A DNA stretch of 64,000 nucleotides from Laburnicola sp. R22_1 (lineage: Eukaryota > Ascomycota > Dothideomycetes > Pleosporales > Didymosphaeriaceae). The stretch is from positions 868,001 through 932,000 of the forward strand of contig JACONQ010000007.1 of NCBI GenBank assembly GCA_014281115.1. Direction: 5' to 3'. A program made the position numbers and the translations under genes. The notes below the pieces were generated by a model. The model ran no database searches and was not told the DNA's origin. It saw only the letters and a program-made list of their open reading frames with translations. How positions within the stretch are numbered: position 1 is the first letter of the stretch; each line of letters opens with the position of its first letter. Shown here one piece after another: positions 1 to 12,830 of this stretch.

Positions 1-870
1 CGTAATTATAAGGACCTTCTAGAGTATAAAGTTAAATAGAAGAACTATCTACTAGAACTAAGCAACCTATTATAGGAGCTATATATAAACTTAGTTAGCT
101 TATTAGATCTAGTCTATAACTAGTATAAGGCTTACCTCTCTACTCCTATTTATAGGAAGTTTACTACACTAATAGGCAAATAGAATATATTATTACTAAG
201 GATAAGTAAACTTACTACCTTAATATAATATAATATATAGATAGCAAATATTTACGTTCTTTCCTATTAACGTAAGTTACTATTGTAGAAAGAATACCTC
301 TACTATCTATATTACTATTAATATTTATTATAGTAGTTACGCCCTTAGATAATATAGACTAGGATATTAGTGTTATAAGTATAATAGTAAGATACTTATA
401 TGTTAGAAATTACTTATATACTAGAGTTGCCTATATATTAGAGACTATATAGTTAAGCCTAATAAAAGTAACTATGCCTAGTAATAGTAATTGCGCTTAA
501 TAATAGTAAAACACTATATATACACACGCTAATATTACTGCCTATAAGTAAGAATTTAAAAAGTTATAATTTATAAGCTATAGTTATAAGTTATAATTAT
601 ATAATATATAAACAAAATTTTAATAATCTAGCCTAGCAGTTTATACCTAAATTACTAAGAAACACTAGATTTACTATAGCGCTATTATACTAACCTAGTA
701 TATAATCTTAGTAATATACCTAATAAATAATAAAACTAGCTATAGATGCAACGTGTATTAAAAACCTAGATATAAGGTAATAATTTTAGGAACTAGAATG
801 CTATAGGCATAAGAATAGCATAGTATTATTATAAGAGCAATAGAACTTCTCTTCTTAGAAGGGGGGGTAG
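1..870 (+). mobile_element. 3' end of a RIP-decayed Gypsy (chromovirus-type) LTR retrotransposon
   Basis: Reading the + strand with TAG/TAA taken as former Trp/Gln gives, in the first ~130 bp, a chromodomain-like segment (YKVKWKNY, then a Glu/Asn-Leu run and a LxLVxxY end), as found at the C-terminus of chromovirus integrases. Decayed coding sequence continues to about 860 and ends in LLRRGGSV. A purine-rich tract with seven G at 861-867 is followed at 871 by TGT, the arrangement expected for a polypurine tract abutting a 3' LTR. The rest of the element lies off the left edge. Many in-frame stops; no function expected. Family assignment is from motif memory only. Confidence 0.55.
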
Positions 871-1741
871 TGTAATAGATTAATGCCTAGAGGTGCTGCG
901 GTCCTAAGATAGGCTAGAGATAACACCTTATCTCTAGCGCTAGCCTAACTAGGCCTAGTATCTAGCGCCCATCGCGCGCCCACTATATAGTAGGTGTGGG
1001 TAATTATTAGGATCCCTACGCAGTATCTTATCTATAGAGTTTAATTAACTACTATCTTAACTCTAACTATTAATTCTTTATAATAGTTCTATGCCTTTTA
1101 GGTTTGCCTTAGTCTATTAAGTAGTCTCTATATATATTATTAATATATATATAATCTAAGCTAGTAAATAGTAGTATAGACTATATATATATTATATAGT
1201 AATCTAGTATAAATAACTTAACTAAAAGCTTATTACTATTAGCCATTTTAAGTTTTAGCTTCTTTTTAGTAATAATTATAAGCTTATTAATTAAGTTTTA
1301 GGAATATAAAAAGGGGTCTATAATAAATTAGGTGTACTTAAAATTAAACTTTACTTTGTAGCGTAATCGCATTTTTATTTTATTTAATTTAGCTATAGTT
1401 ATTAGTTATAGTAGTATATAAGAGAGTAGTAAGATTAGGCTCTTTTTATATAGGTAATAAGCACTCTAACTTTATTACTACTTATATAGATAAAATAAGT
1501 TACTACTTAATAATAGTTCTAAATTATAGTTAAGTTAACCCTACCTATATACATAATAGCCTTATAGAGTGCGAGAAAATAATCGTGTTATTAACTTAGT
1601 TATATATATTTATATAGTATCTTAAAAAGCTAGTATATAGAAAACAAGATTATAGCTAGATTTTCTTTTACTATAGTATAGTTGCGGAATACAGCTTTAT
1701 TTATATAAAAAAATAGTTCTATGCCTAAAGATTTTTAAAGA
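871..1741. other. AT-rich repeat remnant, possible 3' LTR then unassigned
   Basis: From 871 the sequence may be the 3' LTR of the preceding Gypsy-type element; a moderately GC-rich patch at 885-1010 would fit a partly RIPped LTR. Its right end could not be fixed because the partner LTR is outside the window. From about 1020 to 1741 the sequence is AT-rich with no readable coding signal, ending in the 5-bp target duplicate of the next element. Confidence 0.35.
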
Positions 1742-1746
1742 TAAAG

Positions 1747-2035
1747 TGTCCGTACACCGTATGGGCAAGGGCACCTAAGGGTGTTGAGGTTTCAATATTG
1801 CCGCACGATGGCATTACGTAGGGATCACATAATGCCCGTGCGCCGCGGCCCGTGCGCTGCAGAATATTCTTCTTTCTATCCGCACCCTCTCTAGAGATAA
1901 GTAATTAATACTAAGTTGTTCTGTTATATTATTTTCTTTTCCTTGTACGATCGCCCTGTACACCCTCCACACTTGCTAGTATAGAGGATTAGAATTCGAT
2001 GTCTATATAGCTAGCTATAGAGTACCTATTTAACA
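1747..2035 (+). repeat. 5' LTR of the Copia-type element
   Basis: 289 bp, starts TGTCCGTACACC, ends TTTAACA. It is 14 bp longer than its partner because the segment CCCGTGCGCCGCGG is followed by a near-duplicate CCCGTGCGCTGCAG. The 5-bp target duplicate TAAAG lies immediately to its left. Confidence 0.88.
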
Positions 2036-2641
2036 CTAATTAGTAGTTAACTAACCCTTAACTGCAAATTAGCAAGAGTGAAGACAGATCGCACAAGTTG
2101 TTATTAGCTATACAATTTGTTTCGCATACCCTATCCTCTATACGCAAGAGGATAGCAGACTAAAAACTTTATAAAGTTAGTAAGTAGATATCGCTACTAT
2201 ATAAAACAAAGAAAGCAATTATATAAGATATTATTAGCTATATAATTTATTTTGTTATACTCTATTCTCCATATATAAGAGAATAGATTAAACCTTTATA
2301 AAGTTAGTAAGTAGATATTACTACTATATAAAACATAGGAAGCGATTGTACAAGACGTACAAAACCTATCCTTATCTATAGGAATAGCAGATTAACTCTT
2401 TTATTAAGTTAGTAAGTAAATATTACTACTATACAAGATTTAAGAGGAGATAGTATACTAAGCACACTACTAGTAACCGTACAAAGACATAGTTAGATAA
2501 TAATAAACCCTAATAAAGTGTAACCCTCTATACAACTAACCTATTAAACGAACCAGTCACGCAATAGCTACCCTTACCACCTTGTAAGAAGTCTTCACCG
2601 CCTCGTACAAAGTCCCCATTACCTTACAAGACAACACTAAT

Positions 2642-4890
2642 ATGCCTAAGTATACTAGACTATATAATTAGTATATTAAAGAAATAGAAATATTAGAGGA
2701 AATACTACGTAAGGGAATAAGACCTATGTATTAGAACAATAAGATTAATATAGTAAACAATCCTTCTTAGTTAGAAATATAATTGTACATAGCATATACT
2801 ACTGCTAAGTATTATATATTATACTAGAAAGGGATAGCTTTCTTAGAGTTATTCTAGAAAGACTTTAAAGGATGGAAAGAACACTATTTTTTAGAGTTAG
2901 GCTGTGCGTACAAGAGAGAGCTTATAGCAGTCCTAAAAGAAAAGGACATTAAGCTAAGAATAGATACTAGAGCTACAAATACTAGCAAGCTATACAAAGT
3001 AGCCTAAGGCAATATAGATACTACTTATACAACACTGCCTTTACTAGCTTACTTAACTTCTTATACGCAAACACTAAGGCTAATCTTAAAGACACCTAAG
3101 CTAGTTAGGCTGTTGTACAAACCTAAATAGAGTAAGCCACTACTACTATAGGCACCTACACAGCTACAGATACCTATAGACATCTTAAAAGAACCTTTAT
3201 ATAAGTACTAAAGATAATCCTATTTGTACAAACAACTAAATAAACCATCACTCTTCGCATATAGTACCTAACTACTATTTTGCCCACCTACTCGCGATTA
3301 TTAAACGCTATATAGAATAGAGCCACTACTAGTCAAACGCGAATTATAGGCACTATACTAATCTATATAGACTAAGCCTATGCTACAATCTAACCTATAC
3401 GAGCTTCCACCTAAGCACAACCTACCTTCTTAGAGAATTCTAGCTAATAAGATAATCTAATTTTAAAAGGCATAGAATAAGGATAATAACTATACTAGAG
3501 CTTTGTACAATATTTTGGCAGATAAGACTAGAATCTTTATAAATCTATATAGACGCCTAGATATTGCTAAGAATTAATATCTAGACATCTTTCTAGATAT
3601 CCTTACTAGCCGTGCGGCACAGTATTACCTCTATACAATCTATCCTAGACAATTATAGAAGTTCTTATACAAAGCACTTAATAGTTACTTTAATACTACT
3701 ATTAACTATAACTAGTATTAGATAGACTAGACTATAATAACTTTCGTATAATACTAGCGCGAGAACTCTAATAAGAGTCTATACAAAGTCCTAAAGGCAA
3801 TAATTAATAGGCTCACCCTCGTATAGAGAGTATTAGGTATAGACTTCGCTAGGGAAATTCCTCTCTATACTACTATTATACGAGCATGTCATAGATACCT
3901 AGAGCTAGAGTAGACTATATTTACCCCTAAGCCTACCTGTAAAGCTCTATTTGCTAATTCCTATGCATTAATCTAAGTTACAATTAATTGCCAATCTAAT
4001 TAGCATTTATAAGAGGCTAATATATACTACACTAATTATAAATATAACTTTCCTATACAAAGAGGCAGACTACTAGTTCCTCGCAGATAAGGATTTTGTA
4101 GATAATTTGTACTATTATTATTGTAATTTAGATTCTAATTAAACAACATTTATATAAGACTAAAGAAGTGTTTTGTGTGCTAACTAGAAGCCGCATTTAA
4201 TTTGTCTATTGCCGCTCAGACTATATTATTCTTACATAAAGATATTAAGGCATTAAACGCACAAATTTAATAGCAGATTAATAATAGTAAGCGCGATCTC
4301 ATCTTTATACTATTGGATCTTTAACGCGCGAAGCTATTTATCTTCACTAATGGCTTATTTGCTAATAATAAGGACCTAAGCTTATAGCTAGGATTCCTAA
4401 TTACTCTAGGCAATAAGTATTATATGGATAATGGCAACAACTTTAAAATCCTAACAAATATTATACACTAGAATTTAACTAAGTGTAAGAGAGTAATAAG
4501 GAGCGTTCTTACTAGTAAGCTGTACAGTATAGTAGGAGAGTTTAATAATACTATTACTATTAGTACAACTCTCTAAAAGATTATACGTATGCTTAGTCTA
4601 CCGCTAATTGCTATAGTTATCTATATAGATTTAAAGTCTCTCTATAACTGCCTTATACAACTAGGAACGACAAATAAGAAGCGCCTTATAATTAAAATTA
4701 TATTACTCCGCGAATCGTACAAGCACCGCGAGATCTCTAAGATTAGATAGATTAATAGGAAGGATAACCCTACTAATGCCTATATAAAGAAGGCCCTTAA
4801 CTAGGCTCTAGAGTCCTTAATCTCTAGTAACACCTTAATAATCACTGTTAAAGCATTAGTAAATCGCCTTAAGCCCGCTCGCGCGAGCTC
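2642..4890 (+). pseudogene. Decayed Copia gag fused to RNase H end of pol
   Basis: The ATG at 2642 (MPKYTRLYN) opens a gag-like frame broken by many TAG/TAA codons that read sensibly as Trp/Gln. The frame continues through a segment around 3560-3900 (YLDIFLDILTSRAAQYYLY) typical of retroelement gag, then a zinc-knuckle-like CFVC at about 4170. Only about 160 bp later comes an RNase H with FTNGLFANN, a DLKSLYNCL block, LRESYKHREI and an Asn-Pro-Thr-Asn-Ala segment matching the usual NPADA near the Copia pol C-terminus. The direct step from zinc knuckle to RNase H shows that protease, integrase and most of RT were lost. Translation ends at about 4890 in the region GCGCGAGCTCTTCC. Not functional. 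Confidence 0.7.
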
Positions 4891-6259
4891 TTCCTAGCCT
4901 CTATATAGAACTATTTCCTTATTATTTATTTATTCTTTCGCGCGATATATTTATTTAATTCTTTCCACATATATACATTACTTAAAAATGGGCTTTTTTT
5001 TGTATCTATTTATTTGCATAGAAAGAGAAGAGACACAGCACATATTTATTTAGAGAAGAGTTTTTTATTTTAGTACTTATAGACAATGTCTAGAAGTGTC
5101 TATCCTACTATTTAGTCCTATCCTATGCGATAATCGTACCTAGCACTATGGCTCTGCCACACGCAAGAACCGCATAATCCTGCCTAGAAGTTTACTACTG
5201 TACGATACTTAGTAAAGAGCCTAGGGCCAGAGTTACTACCACAGCGGTAAGCGTACGCAGTGCCCCTAAAAACACTATATAACTAGATAAGGAGCGCGCA
5301 AAAGTAGCCCTCGCGCTAAATAAGCTTAGCAACCCATAGATACAGGTCTATACCAGCCAGAAGAATGATATTAATATTATGCGAAGGCAGATATGCGACA
5401 CGCAACTTCTTAGCCTATTTTTTATAGTTAGTATCTGTATAAAAGCAAAGAATAGAGAAACTTACATTAATAAAGATGCTCTAAATAAATGTATAGTTCG
5501 CCTAGGATCTAGTTAGAAGAGTAATACGCATTCTTCCGCCTAGAAGAGCCACTACAGTGGCATTAAAGCTAGGGAGGCCTAGCTAGTTAAGACCTACTAG
5601 TACAAGCGCCATTATCTACACTAAGTTAGCATCGTACAGAGACAAGGCATTATATAATAAGGGACACAGTTTAGCACTATATAAAATAGAGGATTAGCTT
5701 AACAAAAAGAGAAAAGAGCTAGGGAGAAGGGACATGTATAGAGAGATATTCGAAGTAGGGGATAAGAGAGAGAAGAATAAAGGAAGGAAAGCCCACCTTA
5801 TATACCTCTCCCTTCTGTCCAGAGCCTTAATTCCTACCCCTTATTAGCGTTTATTTTCCCCTTATCTAATGTTGCACAATTGCCTAATATTACTACCTAA
5901 ATAAATAAGATAACTAGGTCTACCTATTATATAAGGAATAAACTAAGCAAAAGAACTCTATATAAACAATATATTATTACTGCAATCTTGTTATTAACTA
6001 CGCAATTCTACCCTTGACTACTATTGGCCAGACCGCTACTCTACTACTAATAAGCCTAATTGCGCCTCTAAGAAATGGCAGCAAAGTACAACGAATAGTT
6101 ACTTAATAGAATCTTCTTATTAACTAGAGTAAACTAGCCAGAGTAGAAGGCGTATAGACAGGGAAATAATAAATAGATAGGGTAAGTATTAGCAAGTAGA
6201 TAGTTTGTGCGGAGAAAGAGAGAACTACTAATAGTAACCTTAAAATAAAAAGTTGCTAG

Positions 6260-6534
6260 TGTCTATACACTATATAGGCAAGGGCACCTAAGAGTGTTAA
6301 GGTTTTAATATTGCCGCACAATGGCATCACATAGGGATTATATAATGCCCGTGCGCCGCAGGATCTTCTCCTTTCTATCCGCACCCTCTCTAGAGATAAG
6401 CAATTAATACTAAGTCGTTCTATTATATTATTTCCTTTTCCTCGTACAATCGCCCTGTATACCCTCCACGCTTACTAGTATAGAGAATTAGAATTCGATG
6501 TCTATATAGCTAGCTGTAGAGTATCCATATAACA
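6260..6534 (+). repeat. 3' LTR of the Copia-type element
   Basis: 275 bp, starts TGTCTATACACT and ends ATATAACA, aligned along its length with 1747-2035. The right-hand target duplicate TAAAG is at 6535-6539. Confidence 0.88.
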
Positions 6535-6539
6535 TAAAG

Positions 6540-7344
6540 AGTTATATTATATCGTTTCTACTACTTATACTTTATTAAATAAAAGTTATTACTTTAGTCT
6601 ATAGCTTATAGCTATATTATACTATATAGCTAAACTTACTGCTAATAATAATAATAATCCTACTATTATAACTATAATAGAGACTAAAAAAATAGCGTAA
6701 TTGCTTAAAAATATTAGAATAGCCTACACTACTAATACGATAGTTTAGAATATTATTACTACTATTAGAACTAAAGCCTAATATTTACTAGAAAAGCTTC
6801 TTAAATAAGAACTTAAAATTAAAGTTACTAGCTATTAGCTAAGTAAAAGGCTATTATATATTAAAAACTAACTATATATTTTTAATAATAAAAATTTTTA
6901 TATATATATTCTTAAGTAAGCTTATAATAGTATTACTACTAGATATGTGTAGCATTAATTTACCTACCTAGGGGTAGGATAATAAAGGCTTTTATCTTAA
7001 ATAATATAATAAAAAAGCAGAGGCCCCTACTTAGTAATTAAAAAGAGCGTGAGAAGATAATTACAAAAATGCGACTAGATATATTATATTAGAAAAAAAA
7101 TTATTTTAGCTTAGCGCAATTTTGCTTAAACGTGCATAAATATGTGTAGGTATACGTAAACCTACCTAAATATATAAGTATATATAGGCATGCGCAGTTA
7201 TACGCAAACTTACTTAAATATACAAGCATATATAGATATATATAGGCATACGCAAACCTGTCTAAATATATAAGTATACACAAATATACTTAAGTAAGTA
7301 TATAAATATATAATATTATAAGAAAGTATATATAAATCGAGGTT
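6540..7344. repeat. AT-rich remnant with a shared transposon end and short tandem repeats
   Basis: No gene is readable. About 6945-7060 (with CCTACCTAGGGG and TTTTATCTTAAATAA, then an AAAAAAGCAGAGGCCCC block) matches 52213-52330 in the gene-bearing region, so it is one end of a dispersed element. From 7140 to 7310 there are imperfect tandem repeats of about 50-65 bp containing TATATAGGCATRCGCA; a short minus-strand reading frame across them is a by-product of the repeat. Confidence 0.6.
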
Positions 7345-7349
7345 ATATA

Positions 7350-7700
7350 ATACTTAACTCTAAATTACTATAACTTACTACGTTCTAGTAATAGTTATAA
7401 TTCTATCTAAATACGCATGCGTTTAATTCTAAATTACTATAACTTACTATATTATAGTACTAGTTATAACTTCTTCTACTACGCCCTATATTAATTCTAA
7501 ATTACTATAACTTACTATATTCTAGTAATAGTTATTATTCTACCTAAATGCGTATATGTTTAATTCTAAATTACTATAACTTACTATATTATAGTACTAG
7601 TTATAACTTCTTCTACTACGCCTTACATTAATTCTAAATTGCTATAACCTACTATATCTTAGTAATAGTTATAATTTACTCTAACTGCGCATATATTTAA
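7350..7700. repeat. ~70-bp tandem array at one end of copy A
   Basis: About five units containing TTCTAAATTACTATAACTTAC; alternate units differ in the second half (one type with TAGTACTAGTTATAA, the other with CTAGTAATAGTTAT). The corresponding array in copy B is at about 14870-15200. Confidence 0.8.
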
Positions 7701-10700
7701 GTTTCTTTAGTTAACTATTCTTTCTATTTTTTATATCTTAAGGTGCATCTACTAGCCTTTACCCTAGTCTTATATAATTTTAACGCTTTATAGGACGCTA
7801 ACTCTAAGTCTAGAATAATTTTTTTATTAGAATATTCGCATTCCTCTACACCTATTATGTCCTTTATAATTATTATATCTACTTTCTCTAATAACTACTT
7901 ACGCTTAATTGCCTTTCTTATATTAACTTAGCTATATTTATTATAGAGCGAGCGCGCGTTTACAACTAACTCCTTTTATTCTAGCTAGACTAGCTATTAG
8001 ATAAACTATTTAAGCTCCTTAATTTTGTAAGTTAGCAATTTTATACTAATATAATTTGCATCTATAAGATTAATATCCTTAGCACACAGGTTTATAGTTA
8101 TTATAATAATCCTTAATAAGCTATTAATACTGTTAAATGTGTTAATGATTATCCTTTGCTTAAGAAAGCTAATCCTACTATAGATAAGTGTAGTATATAT
8201 CTTATTCTAAATAATCTAGATAATAGTATAAAACTTCTTAGTAATATCTACTTAACTCTTAAGGAGCTTCTATACACCCTATAGCTATTAGTATAGTAAC
8301 TTATTATAATTTATAATATATATATATAATAGTCTTAAGTAATATAATTATTAGCATCTTTATCTTGATTATAATCTTATTTTAGAGCAGCTTTTTATTA
8401 AAGTAAAGCCCTAAACACGCGCTCTTTCTTAATACCTTAATTTTCTAAATATACTATTACATGTATATCTACTTTAAATTGTCCTTAATAGCCTTACTAA
8501 AATTAGTAAATAAGGGCAATACTTTAAGATTACTAGAAATACTTTGCAGTTAGTTAGAATGCGTATCTATGCTATACTTATTATAGAACTTAATAAGTAA
8601 TAGCGCTATACCTATACTATATAGATTATAGTAAGACTTGAATATCGAATATTAATTATTCTGCTCTTCTCTTATACTCTAGATACTTTTTTCTTTATTT
8701 ACTAACTAAATAACGTTTTATATTATATCCCTACTTGTTTAGTTATATTTAATAAAAACATTCTTTTAAATAAGTTTAATATCTACTATTTTTAGTAAAG
8801 GCTTTCTATCTGGCCTTTACGTATATTTATTACGTTTAATTAATATTGTTTATATAATATTTGCTATAACCTTACTATATTTAAGAAATTTATAGTCTTT
8901 AAGCATAGCATACTTCTTTTCTATCTTTCTTACTCTATAAGCAGCCTACGTGCTACCTTTCTAGATTATATTAAAAGTAGATAATATTTTTTTGTATAGC
9001 TGTAGGGAAGGTTTTACTCCTCTTATACTAGTATTTACTACAGCTACTATTTATAGGCTATACTTAAAGGCAAAGTATTAGAGTATAGACTTATATATTC
9101 TTGCACTTTTAGGATTATAAGATTTTTCTATATATCTTAGTTGCTAAGATATTTAGGTAATAAAGTATAAAAAGTAGTTTATAATAAGCCACTAGACTTG
9201 CTGTCTACTTTATTATATTAGTTAGAATAGCTCTAGTATCTAGGCTAGTTATTTTAGTACTATTATTATTATAAGTTATTATAAACCTTATAGTGTACAA
9301 CACGCTATATTATATACCTATTATAGTTTATAATAGTCTTTATCTCTTTTAGCTATATTATTATGCTATAAGGTCCTATAAATACTAGCTAACTCTTTGT
9401 CTGTTAACGCCTAGAATAGTGTTAGGTTAACTAGCTATATCTATAATAGTAGCTAAAAGTTATTAAGCGTACTATAGGTTTATTACCATTTCCTTTTTAT
9501 ATATATATAATAGTTGTTAAGCTCTTACATATATTACTTTTTAAGCTAGTTTTTATAATATATCTTATTAGTTTATATTTAATAATAAGCCTAAATAGTA
9601 GTTTAAGGAATTTTACTATCTGCGCTTAGTATAGTAGGCTTAAAATAATATTCTCCTAGTTACTACTAGTGTTCATAACTATTATAATTTAGCTTTATTC
9701 TATTAGTATTTAGTAGTTATATATTTATAAATTAGCTAAGCAAGGATATAGTAGTAGGTATTAGTTCTATCTTAAGTATAGACCTACCACTCCTTTTAGT
9801 AGATAACTTGCCTATTTTATATTTTTGCGTAAAGTTAATAATTATTCTCTATCTTATAATTTAGAACCCTATAATTAACCTTACTAGATAGGGGTAGGAC
9901 TTTCTAACACTAGAACCAGACCTATTACTATTACTATTATATTGCTTGCTTTGTATAATTATTTTAGCTAATACTATCTACTAGTAGGAAAGTATTATAG
10001 AACCTAGAGTAAGGGCCTATATTATAGGGCCTATAATTATAGTATATAATATTAGAAGTGTAGCCTAGTTAAGTATAACTATCTGCACTATTATAGCGTA
10101 TAACTATTCTATTATATAAGCGCGTGCCTAGCTAAGATTAGTGTTAATAGCTGCATTTGCTCTATAGACAATTATTAGTAAAATTCTAGTATTATATAGA
10201 GTTATAGTAACTTACTATAGCACACGCTACGTCTTAGCTAGCTATTATTATAATAATTGCTATCTATACTTAGTATCTTACAATCTGCCTCTGCTAGATA
10301 GATTAGCACTATTTATATTAATAGTCCTCTATACTTTATTCTTATTAATAGCTATTATACTACGTTAAGGTAATAAGAATATTAGTAAAATATATAGCAA
10401 TAGTGTATGGATTCTCTTTATACTATTAGTTTGCGATAAAGTGCAACTAGGCTAAGACAAATTGCTATTTAAATTATAGCTTTAGTAGGAGCTGCTCTTT
10501 TTCTTATCCTACTATTATTGCCTCCCTCTAATTATTTTATACTTGTCTAACTTGCTGCCACTTAGAGAATTGCTTTTCTTATTTTTCTATTATTATTATG
10601 TCTTCCTTTAGTTCTCTAATTTGCTGTCTAAGCTATTATTGCTAGTGTAGAATGTAGGGGTAGAATCTATTATCTATTAATTTACTATAATTTATACTAA

Positions 10701-11984
10701 GTTCTATCTAGTAACTTTTAATTCTTACCTTTTTATATTTAAAATAAGTTAGAATTAGAGTCTATATTAACTATACTATATTATTTATAAAGAGATGTGC
10801 AAAGTGCTAGGAGTTATTTATTTAGTATATTTATTAGTGCTATAGTATAAAGTAAGTATATTAGAAGACCTTTACTACAACTAGCGGTTATGCTATTATA
10901 ATATTCTATTCTATTACTATAGTTGCTACTAGTAGTTGCATCTTTATCTAAAGAACACTAGTTATTTTAATCTTTATTATTTATATAACTCTAGGTACCT
11001 ATATATAAACTATATCTAGCGGCTTTTATATTAGTTTTAGGGTCTTTTATATAATATCTTAGAGGGCGTTACGTGTAACTAGAGTTAGGTCCTTCTTTCG
11101 ACTATTATATCTGCTTATTATTAGTACGTAATTGCGTTAGATACTTTATAATAAGTAGGTTAAAAAAATTTCTTTATATTAGTAACCTAAATATTTATTT
11201 TATTCTTCCTAAATAAGTAGTTTATAGTTTGCGTATTAGTATATAAGGTATTATTAATATAAAGTGCTTATAGCGTAGTTATATTAGCTATACCTATATT
11301 TTATTATAAAGTAACTAAAGCTATCTAACTTATACATTGTTGCGATATTACTCTATAATAAACTCGCGATTAGTCTATTATATCCGCCTTAGTCTTAGAT
11401 ATTGTTGTGTTTTTATTTTGTTCCTATAGAATTATTGTCTAGAAATTAAGCCTAGCCTATTCGCGCTACTTCCTAGCTTTCTACTTATTCTTTAGCGCAG
11501 AGTTTAAAAGCTTATAGACTATCTTAAAGTGTTTATTAGCCTATAGTTCTACTATTATATTATTGCGCATAGTCTTATATATTTCTATCTATAATGCTAG
11601 ATTAAATAATAGTAGGTACCTATTAATTTTATTAGTTGCATATTTTACTCTATTATATTATACTTCTATCTTTTATCTAATAAGCTAGAAACCTTTTATA
11701 ATTATATTCTTTAGTGTCTATTATAAATGCTTTATAGCAGTCTCCTTGCACTATTTTATATCTAGCTAATCTTTAGCTACCCCTATTATAGATATATTTG
11801 CATGCGTAGTATAAATATAAGTAAAGTTATATATATATAATTATATAGTGTAGAGGAATTAGTTCTAGGTTGTTATTATTAGTAGCTATTAGTAGTTACT
11901 TAACTTTACTAGTACCTTAGCTATATAACTTACCTAAGACTAGCACAATTAGACTAGCGCGGTTAACTATTCGCCTTTACTATA

Positions 11985-12830
11985 GGTTACTTTATTCTAT
12001 AGCTATTGCACATTACTATAGTAAATTACTATAATATGCCTTTTTTTAGCTTTCTTTATAGTTACCTTAGACTACTAATTTATATTGCGCTTTAGATGCT
12101 TTACTTTTAGAGAGTATAATAAATTATTATAACTTACTCTTCTCTTAATTTGCTTTGTAGTTACCTTAAACTACTAACCTAACTTATGCTTTAAATACCC
12201 TACTCTTAAACAGTATAATAAATTACTATAATCTGCCCTTTTCTTAATTTGCTTTATAGCTACCTTAGACTCCAAATTTAGGTTACGCTTTAGGTATCCT
12301 ACTTTTAGATAGTATAATAAATTACTATAATCTACCTTTCTCTTAATTTGCTTTGTAGTTACCTTAGACTACTAATCTAGATTATACTTTAGATACCCTA
12401 CTCTTAGATAGTATAATAAATTACTATAACTTACTTTTTCTTTAATTTACATTATAGTTACCTTAAACTACTAATCTATATTACGCTTTAAAAGCTCTAT
12501 ATTTAAATAGTATAGTAAATTACTCTAATATATTCTTCGCTTAGCTTACTTTATAGCTACTTTAGACTATAACCCTATATTACGCTTTAAAAGCTTTATA
12601 TTTAAATAGTATAGTAAATTACTATAATATATTCTTTTCTTAGCTTACTGTGTAGTTATTTTGGTACTTTTAGATTATATTGCGTCTATAGAGTTCTACT
12701 ATTAAATAGTATAGTAAATTACTATAACTTAATAGATAAGTAGTAAATACCTACACTATAAGGGTATACTAGCTAAATATAGGAGTCTAGTTAAAATAGT
12801 ATAGTAAGTTACTATAACTAGTGTTATTTT
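11985..12830. repeat. ~105-bp tandem array inside copy A
   Basis: Seven to eight imperfect units, each with a GTAGTTACCTTAGACTACTA-like half and an AGTATAATAAATTACTATAA-like half. The same array occurs in copy B at about 23960-24680. It lies between two minus-strand decayed coding blocks. Confidence 0.8.

Larger units (their letters stand above)
1747..6534 (+). mobile_element. Copia-type LTR retrotransposon, complete ends, internally deleted and RIPped
   Basis: Two long terminal repeats (1747-2035 and 6260-6534) begin TGTC and end AACA, and the whole is flanked by a 5-bp direct repeat TAAAG (1742-1746 and 6535-6539). The internal part encodes on the + strand a decayed gag (from about 2642) ending in a CCHC-knuckle-like CFVC at about 4170, followed almost at once by a Copia-type RNase H (about 4330-4890). 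Protease, integrase and most of reverse transcriptase are absent, so this is a deletion derivative that could only have moved in trans. Differences between the LTRs are mostly C/T and G/A, as RIP predicts. About 1.3 kb between the RNase H end and the 3' LTR has no recognised coding content. Confidence 0.85.

Noticed and set aside
7101..7283. Minus-strand 60-codon frame rich in Tyr/Leu/Ile
   Set aside because: It follows a tandem repeat in AT-rich DNA and has repeat-like protein sequence; not a gene.
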